A DNA stretch of 64,000 nucleotides, taken from contig NZ_VTRU01000005.1 in assembly GCF_008274625.1 (NCBI RefSeq), forward strand, positions 62,001 through 126,000. Reading direction: 5' to 3'. Below the pieces are notes generated by a model. The model had not been told where the DNA came from and did no database searches. It saw nothing but the letters and a program-made list of their open reading frames with translations. This stretch comes from Chryseobacterium panacisoli (GTDB taxonomy: Bacteria > Bacteroidota > Bacteroidia > Flavobacteriales > Weeksellaceae). The position numbers and the translations under genes were made by a program. Positions 5,542 through 14,113 of the stretch are shown here, in pieces (positions within the stretch are counted from its first letter, which is position 1; every line of letters starts with the position of its first letter).

Positions 5542-7851
5542 ATGATTACCAGTAATTATAATTATTTGGGAATAATTCATTGTATTTCCCCAAATTCTGC
5601 GAAGCTTTTAAGTTTAAGTTTCGTTACCGCATCCGCTTTTCTACATGCTCAGTCCCGTTCTGAAGATTCCTTATCTACAGAGGTACAAACGGTTGAAATC
5701 ATCGGAAGAAAGTCTAAAGATTATACATCAGACTATTCTTTTGCTGCTACCAAGATTGCTATGAAAAATAAAGATCTTCCTTTAACTCTTAATACAGTTA
5801 CCAAGGAACTGATTACCGACCGCCAGGCCTTTCAGCTTGGAGATGTGATGAAAAATGTGAATGGAGTTTCTCCTTCCAGCTATTACAACCAATACAACAT
5901 CCGTGGAATCAGTCAAAATGAAGAAGGACAGATTATCAATGGAATGCGGACCAGACAGTATTATTTTCTACAGCCTATGACTTCTAATATCGAGCGTGTG
6001 GAGGTTTTTAAAGGTCCGGCAAGCATTACCATGTCCAGTGTGGATCCCGGAGGAACAATTAATATGGTTACCAAAAAACCGTTGTCAACTTCCCGTCATG
6101 AGATCAGTTTATCGGGAGGTAGTTTTGATACTTACCGTCTCACCACAGATCTTACAGGCCCTTTAAATAAGAGTAAAACGCTATTATACCGTTTTAACGG
6201 AGCTTACCAAAACGCCCAGTCGTTCAGAGACCATGTCAAAAACAGCGGTATTTTAATTTCTCCATCCATCACATTTGTTCCCAATGAAAAAACATCTGTG
6301 AATGTAGAAATGATTTTCAGTGATCTTTATGGAAATCTGGACAGAGGACAGCCTATTTTCGGTGCTGTTGCCGGAAAAACAGATTTGTACAGTACACCAA
6401 GATCTTTGAATCTGGGAGCTCCTGATGATTTTTTTAAAACCAGAGAATTGATTTTAATGGGAAGTGTTGCCCATCATTTTAACGACGCTATCAGTTTTAA
6501 TGCCTCCTATATGAAGCAATACTGGAGAGAAAACCTGCAGGAACACCGGACAACCAATTCTTTTGTTCCTGATATGGATAACAAACCGGTTTCCAGCCTC
6601 GCAATGATGCAGTTTGTGCAAAGAAAACAAAATTGGGCAACAGACAATATCAATGCTTATTTTAATTTTAAATTCAAAACAGGTGCTGTTCAGCATCAGG
6701 CTTTAATAGGTTATGACAGCCAGATCTGGGAAAAAAGATATGGCGGACAGCAAAATGCCGCAAGAGGTTTTCTTTTAAAGAATGGTTCTGTAGCTCCTTC
6801 TTACCAACCTGCCAATGCTTCTGATTACCAGACCCTCAATTACAACGGAATACTCATCCCTAAACCCAACGTCACTCCTTTTGATCTGAATCCGGGTGCA
6901 GAAAATTATCAGGGTAATGATTTTAATACGTTGAATGTCATAACTCCTCTGCCTTCTGCCCTTACAACCACACACGCTGCCTATATTCAGCATTTTTTCA
7001 CATGGAAAAAGTTCAAAGTTCTATCAGGTATACGTCAGGAATGGTTTCAGGACACTACCAATTTCAAAGAATCCAATGAGTCCTCATTCCAAAATAATAA
7101 GCTTCTGTACAGGTTTGGAATAACATATAGTCTTACAGACCATATTAACGTTTACGGAACTTACCTGACCGGATTCCAGCCACAATCCAATACGGTAACT
7201 TTGATGCCTAATACATCTGGTCTTACAGGATCTGCAGCGAGGTTTAAACCTTTAACTTCTGATCTTAAAGAACTGGGAGTCAAAGCTCAAATTTTTGGCA
7301 GAATCTCTCTGAATCTTGCTATTTATGAGATCCATCAAAGAAACCTTATCATCAATGCCAACAATCCTTCAGAACCTGATGAACTTGTACAGCGCGGTGC
7401 GGACCGTAGCCGTGGATTTGAAGCTGAGTTTTCGGGACAGATTCTTCCTCAATGGCATATCTACGGAGGTTACAGCTATATTGATGCTAAAATATTGGAT
7501 GATACCAATCCTGATCTTGTAGGGAAAAGGAAAGAAAATACTTCTAAAAATTCTTTCAATATCTGGACACGCTACAACTTTTCAACCATAGAACTGATAA
7601 AAGATTTTGGAATTGGAGCAGGAATGCTTTATCAGAGTTCAAAAGTGCCCTGGTTTACAAGAAGTTTTGAGCTTCCGGCGTATACTACCATAGATGCGGC
7701 CTTGTATTATACGCCTGCAAAATCTGTCCAGCTGGCTTTTAACCTGAATAATATGACCAACAAGGTCTACTGGATCGGAGCTCAGAATTATCTTAGGCTA
7801 TTTCCGGGGACCCCAAGAAATTATTTACTAACTGCTACTTATAAATTTTAA
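5542..7851 (+). CDS. TonB-dependent siderophore-type receptor (FhuA-like)
   Basis: A 769-residue outer-membrane receptor. The N-terminal signal segment ends near AFLHAQ. The plug domain (about 70-180) includes YNIRGISQNEEGQIINGMR and the conserved IERVEVFKGPASI...DPGGTINMVTKKP. A beta-barrel follows to the terminal aromatic residue (FPGTPRNYLLTATYKF). It fits the ferrichrome/siderophore receptor group, with energy supplied by TonB-ExbBD elsewhere. The ligand is not readable from sequence. It is followed after three bases by two ABC permeases and an ATPase, so the operon joins outer-membrane uptake to an inner-membrane ABC transporter. No siderophore synthesis or periplasmic binding protein gene is nearby. 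Confidence 0.93.
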   Translation: MITSNYNYLGIIHCISPNSAKLLSLSFVTASAFLHAQSRSEDSLSTEVQTVEIIGRKSKDYTSDYSFAATKIAMKNKDLPLTLNTVTKELITDRQAFQLGDVMKNVNGVSPSSYYNQYNIRGISQNEEGQIINGMRTRQYYFLQPMTSNIERVEVFKGPASITMSSVDPGGTINMVTKKPLSTSRHEISLSGGSFDTYRLTTDLTGPLNKSKTLLYRFNGAYQNAQSFRDHVKNSGILISPSITFVPNEKTSVNVEMIFSDLYGNLDRGQPIFGAVAGKTDLYSTPRSLNLGAPDDFFKTRELILMGSVAHHFNDAISFNASYMKQYWRENLQEHRTTNSFVPDMDNKPVSSLAMMQFVQRKQNWATDNINAYFNFKFKTGAVQHQALIGYDSQIWEKRYGGQQNAARGFLLKNGSVAPSYQPANASDYQTLNYNGILIPKPNVTPFDLNPGAENYQGNDFNTLNVITPLPSALTTTHAAYIQHFFTWKKFKVLSGIRQEWFQDTTNFKESNESSFQNNKLLYRFGITYSLTDHINVYGTYLTGFQPQSNTVTLMPNTSGLTGSAARFKPLTSDLKELGVKAQIFGRISLNLAIYEIHQRNLIINANNPSEPDELVQRGADRSRGFEAEFSGQILPQWHIYGGYSYIDAKILDDTNPDLVGKRKENTSKNSFNIWTRYNFSTIELIKDFGIGAGMLYQSSKVPWFTRSFELPAYTTIDAALYYTPAKSVQLAFNLNNMTNKVYWIGAQNYLRLFPGTPRNYLLTATYKF

Positions 7852-7854
7852 ATT

Positions 7855-9300
7855 ATGGCTATTTCAAACTTACAACTGATGGTGAGAAAGACCTGGCAAG
7901 ACCTGTTTAAAGGGAAACAGAACCTGCTTATCACCATTACTGTACTCCTTTTCTGTATGCTGAGCATCGGAATAGGGTTTACAAAATATACCGATTCTTT
8001 TTCAAAAATTAAAGAATACCGGAAAGAAATCCGGGAACATTGGGAACACAGACCTGATAAGCATCCGCACCGAATGGCACATTACGGTTATCTGGTTTTC
8101 AGAATCGGGCACCCTCTTAATATTTTTGATAACGGATTAGATGATTATCTTGGAAATGTTATATTTCTGGAGGCACATAAACAAAATACAGCTAATCTAT
8201 CGGAAGCCGGAAGTTCAGGTACTTTGGTAAGATTCGGGGCATTCAGCAGCGCGTTTATTCTGCAGAGCATTGTTCCTCTGATTATTCTTTTTTTAGGGTT
8301 TGGATTGATCGTACAGGAACGTGAGAACGCTACTTTAAAAATCATTAGTGTACAGGGAGCTTCAGGAAGAGATATTGTCTGGGGGAAAATTCTGGGGCTC
8401 TGGCTGTTTTCTTTATGCTTCCTTATTCCGGTAATTCCTGTTGTTTTCGTGGCTGCACTGATGTCAGAAACCACAGATTCAGCGGATATTTTAATACGCT
8501 TGTTATTCCTGCTGCCCGCCTATATGATCTATTACTTTTTCATCAGCGCCTTAACGGTTATCGTTTCTGCGAACAGTAAAAGCACATCTTCAGCACTCAT
8601 CAGTCTTATCGGGTTCTGGCTTCTTTTCATTATTGTTTTGCCTAAAGGAATTCAGTTTGCCGCGCAGAATTTATATCCGGCTCCTTCCCGTATCGCTTTT
8701 GAAACCAATCTGGAAAAGGATATTCTAAAATCCGGAGACAGCCACAATCCTGATGATCCTCATTTTAAGAAAATTAAAGATTCTTTACTGGCTTATTATA
8801 AAGTAAGCTCCACCGATGAACTTCCTTTTAACTATGGCGGGTTTGTCATGAAAGAGGGGGAAAAGATAAGTTCTCAAATTTATATCAGACATCAGAAAGA
8901 ACTGCAGACTATTTACCACAAACAACAAAGCCTGACTGATATCTCAGGATTAATCAATCCTGCCATTGCAGTTAAAAATTTTTCTATGATTGCAACGGGC
9001 ACTGATTTTTACTCTTACACTCAGTTTCAAAAACAGGCTGAAGAATACCGCTATCAGATGTCTCAGCATTTAAATGATCTTCAGATTAAGCATATCAGCA
9101 ATATAAAGCCGGAAAAAGGAGGTCCACCTGCTGTGATTGATAAGGAAAACTGGAAAAAATTCCCGGACTTTAATTATCAGTATACTCCTGTTGGGGACAG
9201 CCTGAAAGAACAGTCAATACCTGCTGTTGCTTTACTCCTTTGGTTAGCAATATGCATTGCCGCAATTGAAATAAGTGGAAGAAAATTAAAACTAATCTAG
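7855..9300 (+). CDS. ABC-2 type permease, DUF3526-like (first of two)
   Basis: A 481-residue membrane protein: one N-terminal transmembrane helix (about 20-40), a soluble loop of about 90 residues, a block of membrane helices (about 140-270) with the cytoplasmic segment QERENATLKIISVQGASGRDIVWGK typical of ABC-2 permeases, a second large soluble region, and a last helix near 455. This layout matches the DUF3526 family. It starts three bases after the receptor stop and abuts the next gene with no gap, so translation is probably coupled. The substrate is unknown; ABC-2 systems are mostly exporters, which is unusual beside an uptake receptor. Confidence 0.8.
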   Translation: MAISNLQLMVRKTWQDLFKGKQNLLITITVLLFCMLSIGIGFTKYTDSFSKIKEYRKEIREHWEHRPDKHPHRMAHYGYLVFRIGHPLNIFDNGLDDYLGNVIFLEAHKQNTANLSEAGSSGTLVRFGAFSSAFILQSIVPLIILFLGFGLIVQERENATLKIISVQGASGRDIVWGKILGLWLFSLCFLIPVIPVVFVAALMSETTDSADILIRLLFLLPAYMIYYFFISALTVIVSANSKSTSSALISLIGFWLLFIIVLPKGIQFAAQNLYPAPSRIAFETNLEKDILKSGDSHNPDDPHFKKIKDSLLAYYKVSSTDELPFNYGGFVMKEGEKISSQIYIRHQKELQTIYHKQQSLTDISGLINPAIAVKNFSMIATGTDFYSYTQFQKQAEEYRYQMSQHLNDLQIKHISNIKPEKGGPPAVIDKENWKKFPDFNYQYTPVGDSLKEQSIPAVALLLWLAICIAAIEISGRKLKLI

Positions 9301-10647
9301 ATGAATCGTTATTTATACACCCAATTTTACCGTAACAAAGCCTACATCATTGCATTGTTATTTCTGTTCATGGCCGGGATGATGGCTATTTATACAGGGA
9401 AAAAATTTCTGGACCGGAATGAAGATATTATTTCCAAAAGCGGAGCATTCCAGAAAGAAAGCATAGAAAGGAATACGAAGTTTCATAAAGATGATCTGGG
9501 ATTGGTTCTTTATTATATTAAATTTAATCTGATGAATGAAACGCCCAGACTGGCTGCCTTAAATATCGGAATGCGTGATTTAAATCCTTCGATACAGGGA
9601 GTTACCATCCGAAATCTTGAAGAACAGCGTTATAATTCTGATTTTTATAATCCTGCCAATGCTGCTGTCGGAAACTTTGATTTCAGCTTTGTGATTGTAT
9701 TTCTTTTTCCATTGGTGATTGTTGCGTTCTGCTATAATCTGATTTCTGAGGAAGAAGAAAGAGGTACCTGGAAGCTTCTTTCGGTTCAGAGCGGCAATTT
9801 ACAAAAGCTTTTGGATTATAAAATGCTCATAAGACTTTGTGCTGTAACAGCTGTGTATTTTCTTCTAATGATCATTGCTTTGATCTGGATAAAAATACCT
9901 TTAGACCTTTATTATACAGCATTTGTGTTTAGTGGGTGGCTTTATATTCTGTTTTGGTTTGCTCTCTCCAGATGGATAATTTCTTTCCGGAAATCATCGG
10001 CTCAGAATGCATTGATTCTTCTGATCGTGTGGGTAAGCATCAATTTTATCATTCCGATGAGCAGTAATATTCTGATCCAAAAGATCTATCCTGTGCATGA
10101 ATCCCTTAAAGCAGTTATGGAACAGAGAGAAGGCTACCACAACAAATGGGATGAAGCCAAACGCCCGACTATGGAAAAATTCTATAAAGCATATCCTCAA
10201 TACAGAAATTTTACCGTAGAAGAAAATGACACTTTTACCTGGACCTGGTATTATGCCATGCAGCATATGGGAGATCTGGAGTCTGCAAAATCGGCTGAAC
10301 TGTATACCGAAAAAATGCAGAAACGAAATCAGGCAGCCATCTGTTTGGGCTATCTCCTTCCGAATCTCCATACGCAGCTCACAGAGAGTCATCTCGCAAA
10401 AACTGATATGAATAATCAATTGCAATATGCTTCTTCACTTAAGAAATTTCACGAGGACAAACGGTTATTCTTTTATCCGCTTATTTTCTCAGGAAAGAAT
10501 GCCGAATCTATCAACTGGGCACAGCAAACCATACAGGTATTCAGCTTGTCTGAACATTTGAAATGGGCTCAGCTACTACTGCCCTATCTTTTCTTCATTG
10601 CTTTATTCATCATCCTTTCACAAAACAAATACAAAAAACTATGTTAA
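9301..10647 (+). CDS. ABC-2 type permease, DUF3526-like (second of two)
   Basis: A 448-residue protein with the same layout as its upstream neighbour: an N-terminal helix, a large extracytoplasmic loop, a helix block with SEEEERGTWKLLSVQSGNLQKLLDYK, a second loop, and a final helix. The ATG follows the previous stop codon directly, and the end overlaps the ATPase start by seven bases. The pair most likely forms a heterodimeric permease served by the ATPase downstream. Confidence 0.8.
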   Translation: MNRYLYTQFYRNKAYIIALLFLFMAGMMAIYTGKKFLDRNEDIISKSGAFQKESIERNTKFHKDDLGLVLYYIKFNLMNETPRLAALNIGMRDLNPSIQGVTIRNLEEQRYNSDFYNPANAAVGNFDFSFVIVFLFPLVIVAFCYNLISEEEERGTWKLLSVQSGNLQKLLDYKMLIRLCAVTAVYFLLMIIALIWIKIPLDLYYTAFVFSGWLYILFWFALSRWIISFRKSSAQNALILLIVWVSINFIIPMSSNILIQKIYPVHESLKAVMEQREGYHNKWDEAKRPTMEKFYKAYPQYRNFTVEENDTFTWTWYYAMQHMGDLESAKSAELYTEKMQKRNQAAICLGYLLPNLHTQLTESHLAKTDMNNQLQYASSLKKFHEDKRLFFYPLIFSGKNAESINWAQQTIQVFSLSEHLKWAQLLLPYLFFIALFIILSQNKYKKLC

Positions 10648-11336
10648 AAACAATCAACTTACATAAAAAATATAATGATTTTACAGCTCTTCATTCTCTT
10701 AATCTGGAAGTAAAGAAAGGGGAAATATTTGCTCTTCTCGGACAAAACGGAGCCGGAAAAAGCACAACGATCAATATTCTTCTGGGGCTTATTAAAGCAA
10801 CTTCCGGAGATGCTTTCATTAATGATATTTCTGTAAAAGAACAGCCTCAAAAAATAAAAAAGCATCTGGCTTATATCCCTGAAACCGTTCTTTTATATCC
10901 ACATCTTACAGGAATAGAAAACCTCGATTTCTTTTCCAAAATTGCAGGATTTAATTATCAGAAAGAAGAATTATCTGCCTTACTTCAGCGCACCGGATTA
11001 CAGGAAGCAGCCCATCAGAAAGCATTGGGAGGTTATTCTAAAGGAATGCGTCAGAAAGTAGGAATTGCCATTGCCCTCGCCAAAGATGCAAAAGTACTGC
11101 TCCTTGATGAACCCACCAGCGGATTAGATCCTATAGCCACAGCAGAATTTACAGAAATTGTGCGCCAGCTCGGTAAGGAAGGCCGAACTGTTTTAATGGC
11201 TACCCATGATATTTTCAATGCGGCAAGTGTAGCCACCAATATCGGTATTATGAAACAGGGGGAACTTGTACAAAACTTACCTTCCAAAGCCTTTACAGCA
11301 CAGGAATTACAGGAGCTGTATCTGAAAACGATTTAA
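10641..11336 (+). CDS. ABC transporter ATP-binding protein
   Basis: A 231-residue ATPase with Walker A GQNGAGKST, signature GGYSKGMRQKVGIA, Walker B VLLLDEPTSGLDP and the switch His in MATHD. It is of the CcmA/NosF-like class that pairs with ABC-2 permeases. The start at 10641 is preferred over an upstream in-frame ATG because it overlaps the preceding permease by only seven bases and gives the usual N-terminus (MLKTINLHKKYNDF). A strong hairpin after the gene ends the operon. Confidence 0.93.
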   Translation: MLKTINLHKKYNDFTALHSLNLEVKKGEIFALLGQNGAGKSTTINILLGLIKATSGDAFINDISVKEQPQKIKKHLAYIPETVLLYPHLTGIENLDFFSKIAGFNYQKEELSALLQRTGLQEAAHQKALGGYSKGMRQKVGIAIALAKDAKVLLLDEPTSGLDPIATAEFTEIVRQLGKEGRTVLMATHDIFNAASVATNIGIMKQGELVQNLPSKAFTAQELQELYLKTI

Positions 11337-11359
11337 TTTTCATATTAAATATTTGGTTG

Positions 11360-11393
11360 ATGCCCGGTGACTTTTTGTTGCCGGGCATTTTGC
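11360..11393 (+). terminator. terminator of the TonB/ABC operon
   Basis: ATGCCCGG (11360-11367) pairs with CCGGGCAT (11381-11388), followed by TTTTG. It lies 23 bases after the ATPase stop. Confidence 0.75.
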
Positions 11394-11470
11394 TGATATC
11401 TTCATATTGAGCCATGATGGATATCAATTAAAATTTTCCGACCTTTGTCCGATAAATAGATCCCACAGTA

Positions 11471-11713
11471 ATGGAAGAATTTGAAGTACCGGTAACCTAT
11501 AAGGGTAAAGAACTGCTTTTCAACGGAAAGCTTGCCACATTCTCACACGGCTACAAATTGTATGTAGATGTTGATGGAACTGAAGTTATCATTGAGCGTG
11601 ATGATCATGGTGACTTAAGAGCACTTTTACCGGATTTAGCTGCAGAAAACACGATAGATAAAGGACTTATTGAAGCTATTATTGAGGTTTTCAGAGAACT
11701 TCAGGTTTTATAA
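11471..11713 (+). CDS. conserved small hypothetical protein, 80 aa
   Basis: An acidic 80-residue protein, beta-rich at the N-terminus (VPVTYKGKELLFNGKLATFSHGYKLYVDVDGTEVIIERDD) with a C-terminal helix (DKGLIEAIIEVFRELQVL). Small proteins of this type occur across flavobacteria as far as I recall. No function is known to me. It is probably monocistronic, lying between a strong terminator and a hairpin repeat. Confidence 0.7.
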   Translation: MEEFEVPVTYKGKELLFNGKLATFSHGYKLYVDVDGTEVIIERDDHGDLRALLPDLAAENTIDKGLIEAIIEVFRELQVL

Positions 11714-11748
11714 TTTATTTTCTGAAGGTTTAGGATATTTCACCACTC

Positions 11749-11788
11749 TTCTGAACTACGTTCGCAGACCTTTAGTCTGTGTTCAGAA
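11749..11788. repeat. hairpin repeat, possible dispersed intergenic element
   Basis: TTCTGAAC (11749-11756) pairs with GTTCAGAA (11781-11788), and CAGAC pairs with GTCTG inside, around the loop CTTTA. It lies between convergent genes and has no T-tract. It resembles short intergenic palindromes repeated in Bacteroidota genomes. Confidence 0.35.
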
Positions 11789-11836
11789 TGACAATTTTGA
11801 AAGAGCCGATTTTAATTCAAGTTTATTGTAATTGCT

Positions 11837-12601
11837 TTATTCAAAGACTACATAGTTCACTTTATCTACACCTGTATTTCCTGTTTTTTCATGATAAGCA
11901 TACAGGACAAGTTCATAATTTCCCGGTGAAATTATCATATGATGTCCTTCAAAAAGATTGGTTGAAACCAGCGACATATCTATATTCTTTACAAATTTTC
12001 CGTCTTTTTTCAGAATTCCTTTTACTTCAATTTCATCGGAATTCCAAACCCCTCCTTTATCTATGACACATCCGCACATCATAACAATATTAGCCTGAAA
12101 CTGGAAAGGTTTATCTTTAATACTGCTCAATGCAATATACTGATGCGTTCTGGGTTTGAGAATATCAATAATATAACCCGGAATTTCAAGGATAATACCT
12201 TCTCCTACAATATGCTTCCCGGGAATCAGCCAGAGCTCTGTGCTTACAACCGCTTGAGCCTGCTTACTGTTCAGAGGAGAAATCACTTCTATATTCACAA
12301 ATGTGGGCTCATCAATATCCACTGCTGCCACAAAACCTCCGGTCTGCTCGTCTGCAATGGAATTTCCTCTGATTTTAGGCGTTTTCATAATCAGATCTGT
12401 ATTTCCGGTGCTTCCTGTGGTATTTCCTTCTGCCAGAATTCTTTGATTAAGTTTGTTTCTGATGATGATATGAGCGCCTCCCAATGAAGTTCCGATAAAT
12501 TTGGCATCTCTTGCTTTCGCTCGTATCATGATTTTGGTTTCCGTTGCCGAAATCATAAGATTTGAAAAAAGAAATGCAGTGATGAGAATTAATGCTTTCA
12601 T
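11837..12601 (-). CDS. exported hypothetical protein, 254 aa
   Basis: The protein starts with a signal peptide (MKALILITAFLFSNLMISATE). The rest is beta-rich with an Ig-like or CNA-B-like pattern (GAHIIIRNKLNQRILAEGNTTGSTG; a closing SPGNYELVLYAYHEKTG). It contains a lone CGC motif in MMCGCVIDKGG. No catalytic motif is recognised. Its ATG overlaps the stop of the MarR gene by four bases (ATGA), so the two are translationally coupled and the MarR protein likely controls this gene. Confidence 0.75.
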   Translation of the reverse strand: MKALILITAFLFSNLMISATETKIMIRAKARDAKFIGTSLGGAHIIIRNKLNQRILAEGNTTGSTGNTDLIMKTPKIRGNSIADEQTGGFVAAVDIDEPTFVNIEVISPLNSKQAQAVVSTELWLIPGKHIVGEGIILEIPGYIIDILKPRTHQYIALSSIKDKPFQFQANIVMMCGCVIDKGGVWNSDEIEVKGILKKDGKFVKNIDMSLVSTNLFEGHHMIISPGNYELVLYAYHEKTGNTGVDKVNYVVFE

Positions 12602-13092
12602 GATTTGATTGATTTTAAATATTCGTGCTTAAACCTGTGATGGAAAGACTCATCTTTTAATTCCTGATCAATATGATCCAGATAAGTGAAAATCCCCAGA
12701 TCTTCTGACAGTACTTTCAAAATTGCTTTTTCACAGCTGTCCCAGATCTTCTCCAGCTGGGGAAGCATTTCAATAGCTTTAGGAGACAATGAAATAATCT
12801 GTTTCCGTTTATCTATACTGTCTTTCTTGATGATAAGATAACCGTTTTCATTCATTTTTTTAACAATAACCACAACAGATGGGTGCGAATATCCCAGTGG
12901 CTCAGCAATATCAGTAATTGAAATTTCTCCCTTCTTTTTCAGCAGCATAAAGACCAGATACCAATTGGGTTCAACATCAATTCCAAATTCTTTATAAAAT
13001 TTCCGAACGTCATGGGACATCCTGTCACTGATTCTCTTCAGCCTGCTGTCCAATGCTTTATATCCTAATTCTTTAATGAAGTCAAAATCCAT
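12598..13092 (-). CDS. MarR-family transcriptional regulator
   Basis: A 164-residue winged-helix protein: MLLKKKGEISITDIAEPLGYSHPSVVVIVKKMNENGYLIIKKDSIDKRKQIISLSPKAIEML covers the MarR helix-turn-helix and wing, with the conserved D-x-R of the wing (DSIDKRKQ). Dimerisation helices lie at both ends. It is the first gene of a two-gene unit with the exported protein. A very long palindrome (13119-13156) sits just upstream of its start and is the likely operator or a shared terminator. Confidence 0.9.
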   Translation of the reverse strand: MDFDFIKELGYKALDSRLKRISDRMSHDVRKFYKEFGIDVEPNWYLVFMLLKKKGEISITDIAEPLGYSHPSVVVIVKKMNENGYLIIKKDSIDKRKQIISLSPKAIEMLPQLEKIWDSCEKAILKVLSEDLGIFTYLDHIDQELKDESFHHRFKHEYLKSIKS

Positions 13093-13118
13093 CTGAAATA
13101 TATTTACTGTAAATATAT

Positions 13119-13156
13119 AAAATATAAAGTCAACTACATAGTTGACTTTATATTTT
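13119..13156. promoter_or_regulatory. 38-bp perfect palindrome upstream of the MarR gene
   Basis: Arms of 18 bases (AAAATATAAAGTCAACTA and its complement) around the centre CA. It lies 27 bases upstream of the MarR start and 40 bases downstream of the AraC stop. MarR proteins bind palindromes, so an operator is plausible. A bidirectional terminator is the alternative, since the arms end in A- and T-rich runs. Confidence 0.65.
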
Positions 13157-13195
13157 TTTTTAAAACTGAACTAAAAATCTTAGTAAAGCAGGTTT

Positions 13196-14047
13196 CTATT
13201 TGAAGTGTTTCCTGTACTCACCAGGTGTCACGCCCTTATATTTTTTGAAAAGTTTGGAAAGATGGCTCTCATCACTGAACTGGAGTTCATAGGCAATTTC
13301 ACTCAGCCGTATACTGCTGTATTTCAGATACGTTTCTACCAGTTTCAGTCTATAGTCCTGCAGATAATCCTGATAAGAAACTCCTGTCTGCTGTTTAAAA
13401 TATTCTCCGAAATAATTTCCGGAAATTCCGAAATGTTCAGCAATAACCTGAATTCCGGTTTTTTCACGATCCTTTATATGCTGCTGAATATAAGTGATGA
13501 TCTTCATGATCGAAAAGGCTTTGCGGTTTTCCTGAAGGTCAGGAGTTTCACTCTGAATAATATTCCGGGCAATCAGATTCAGAAGGATCGACATACAGTT
13601 GCGGATAATAAGATAATCTTCTGCTTTGTTTTTAAACTCATTAGCGATCTGCAGAATTAGGGTTTCCGCAAACCGTTCATCATTTTTATTCCTGAATACA
13701 CAACCAGCCCTCGCATGATAATTATGGCTGATATATTGCAATTTATATAAATTTTCACAGCTTTCAATACGGTCTGCTTCCAAACGTATTTTATCAATAA
13801 ATTCTATTGGACACTGAATACTGATAAACTGAGCATCTTTACTTTTAAAGCAATACTCTTCCTGCTGAGGGATAATGAAAAGCTTACTCTGAGAGAAATC
13901 AATAATGCGGCCATCATACATCAGCGTACCTTTGCCTTTGACGATATAAACGAACGAGAGAAGAGTCTTTGTTTTAAACATGATCTCTTCGTCTTTCAGT
14001 TTTATTTCTCTTACATCAATCGCTTCAAGCGGCAGTCCTTTCATCAC
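13196..14047 (-). CDS. AraC-family transcriptional regulator
   Basis: A 283-residue protein with an N-terminal cupin-like sensor (MYDGRIIDFSQSKLFIIPQQEEYCF) and a C-terminal pair of helix-turn-helices (IAEHFGISGNYFGEYFKQQTGVSYQDYLQDYRLKLVETYL and LSEIAYELQFSDESHLSKLFKKYKGVTPGEYRKHF). It is divergent from the MFS gene at 14114, with the two promoters in a 66-base gap, so it probably activates that pump. ATG at 14047 or 14044. Confidence 0.92.
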   Translation of the reverse strand: MMKGLPLEAIDVREIKLKDEEIMFKTKTLLSFVYIVKGKGTLMYDGRIIDFSQSKLFIIPQQEEYCFKSKDAQFISIQCPIEFIDKIRLEADRIESCENLYKLQYISHNYHARAGCVFRNKNDERFAETLILQIANEFKNKAEDYLIIRNCMSILLNLIARNIIQSETPDLQENRKAFSIMKIITYIQQHIKDREKTGIQVIAEHFGISGNYFGEYFKQQTGVSYQDYLQDYRLKLVETYLKYSSIRLSEIAYELQFSDESHLSKLFKKYKGVTPGEYRKHFK

Positions 14048-14071
14048 ACAGTATTTTCCTCCAAAAGTACA

Positions 14072-14079
14072 ATTTTAAC
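14072..14079 (-). promoter_or_regulatory. -7 promoter box (TACTTTTG) of the AraC gene
   Basis: Exact TAnnTTTG on the minus strand, 24 bases before the AraC start, back to back with the MFS promoter. Confidence 0.5.
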
Positions 14080-14094
14080 AGAACATAAAGCGGG

Positions 14095-14102
14095 TATTTT
14101 TG
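14095..14102 (+). promoter_or_regulatory. -7 promoter box (TATTTTTG) of the MFS gene
   Basis: Exact TAnnTTTG ending 11 bases before the MFS ATG, so the mRNA would have a very short leader. Confidence 0.5.
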
Positions 14103-14113
14103 CATAAAAAAAT

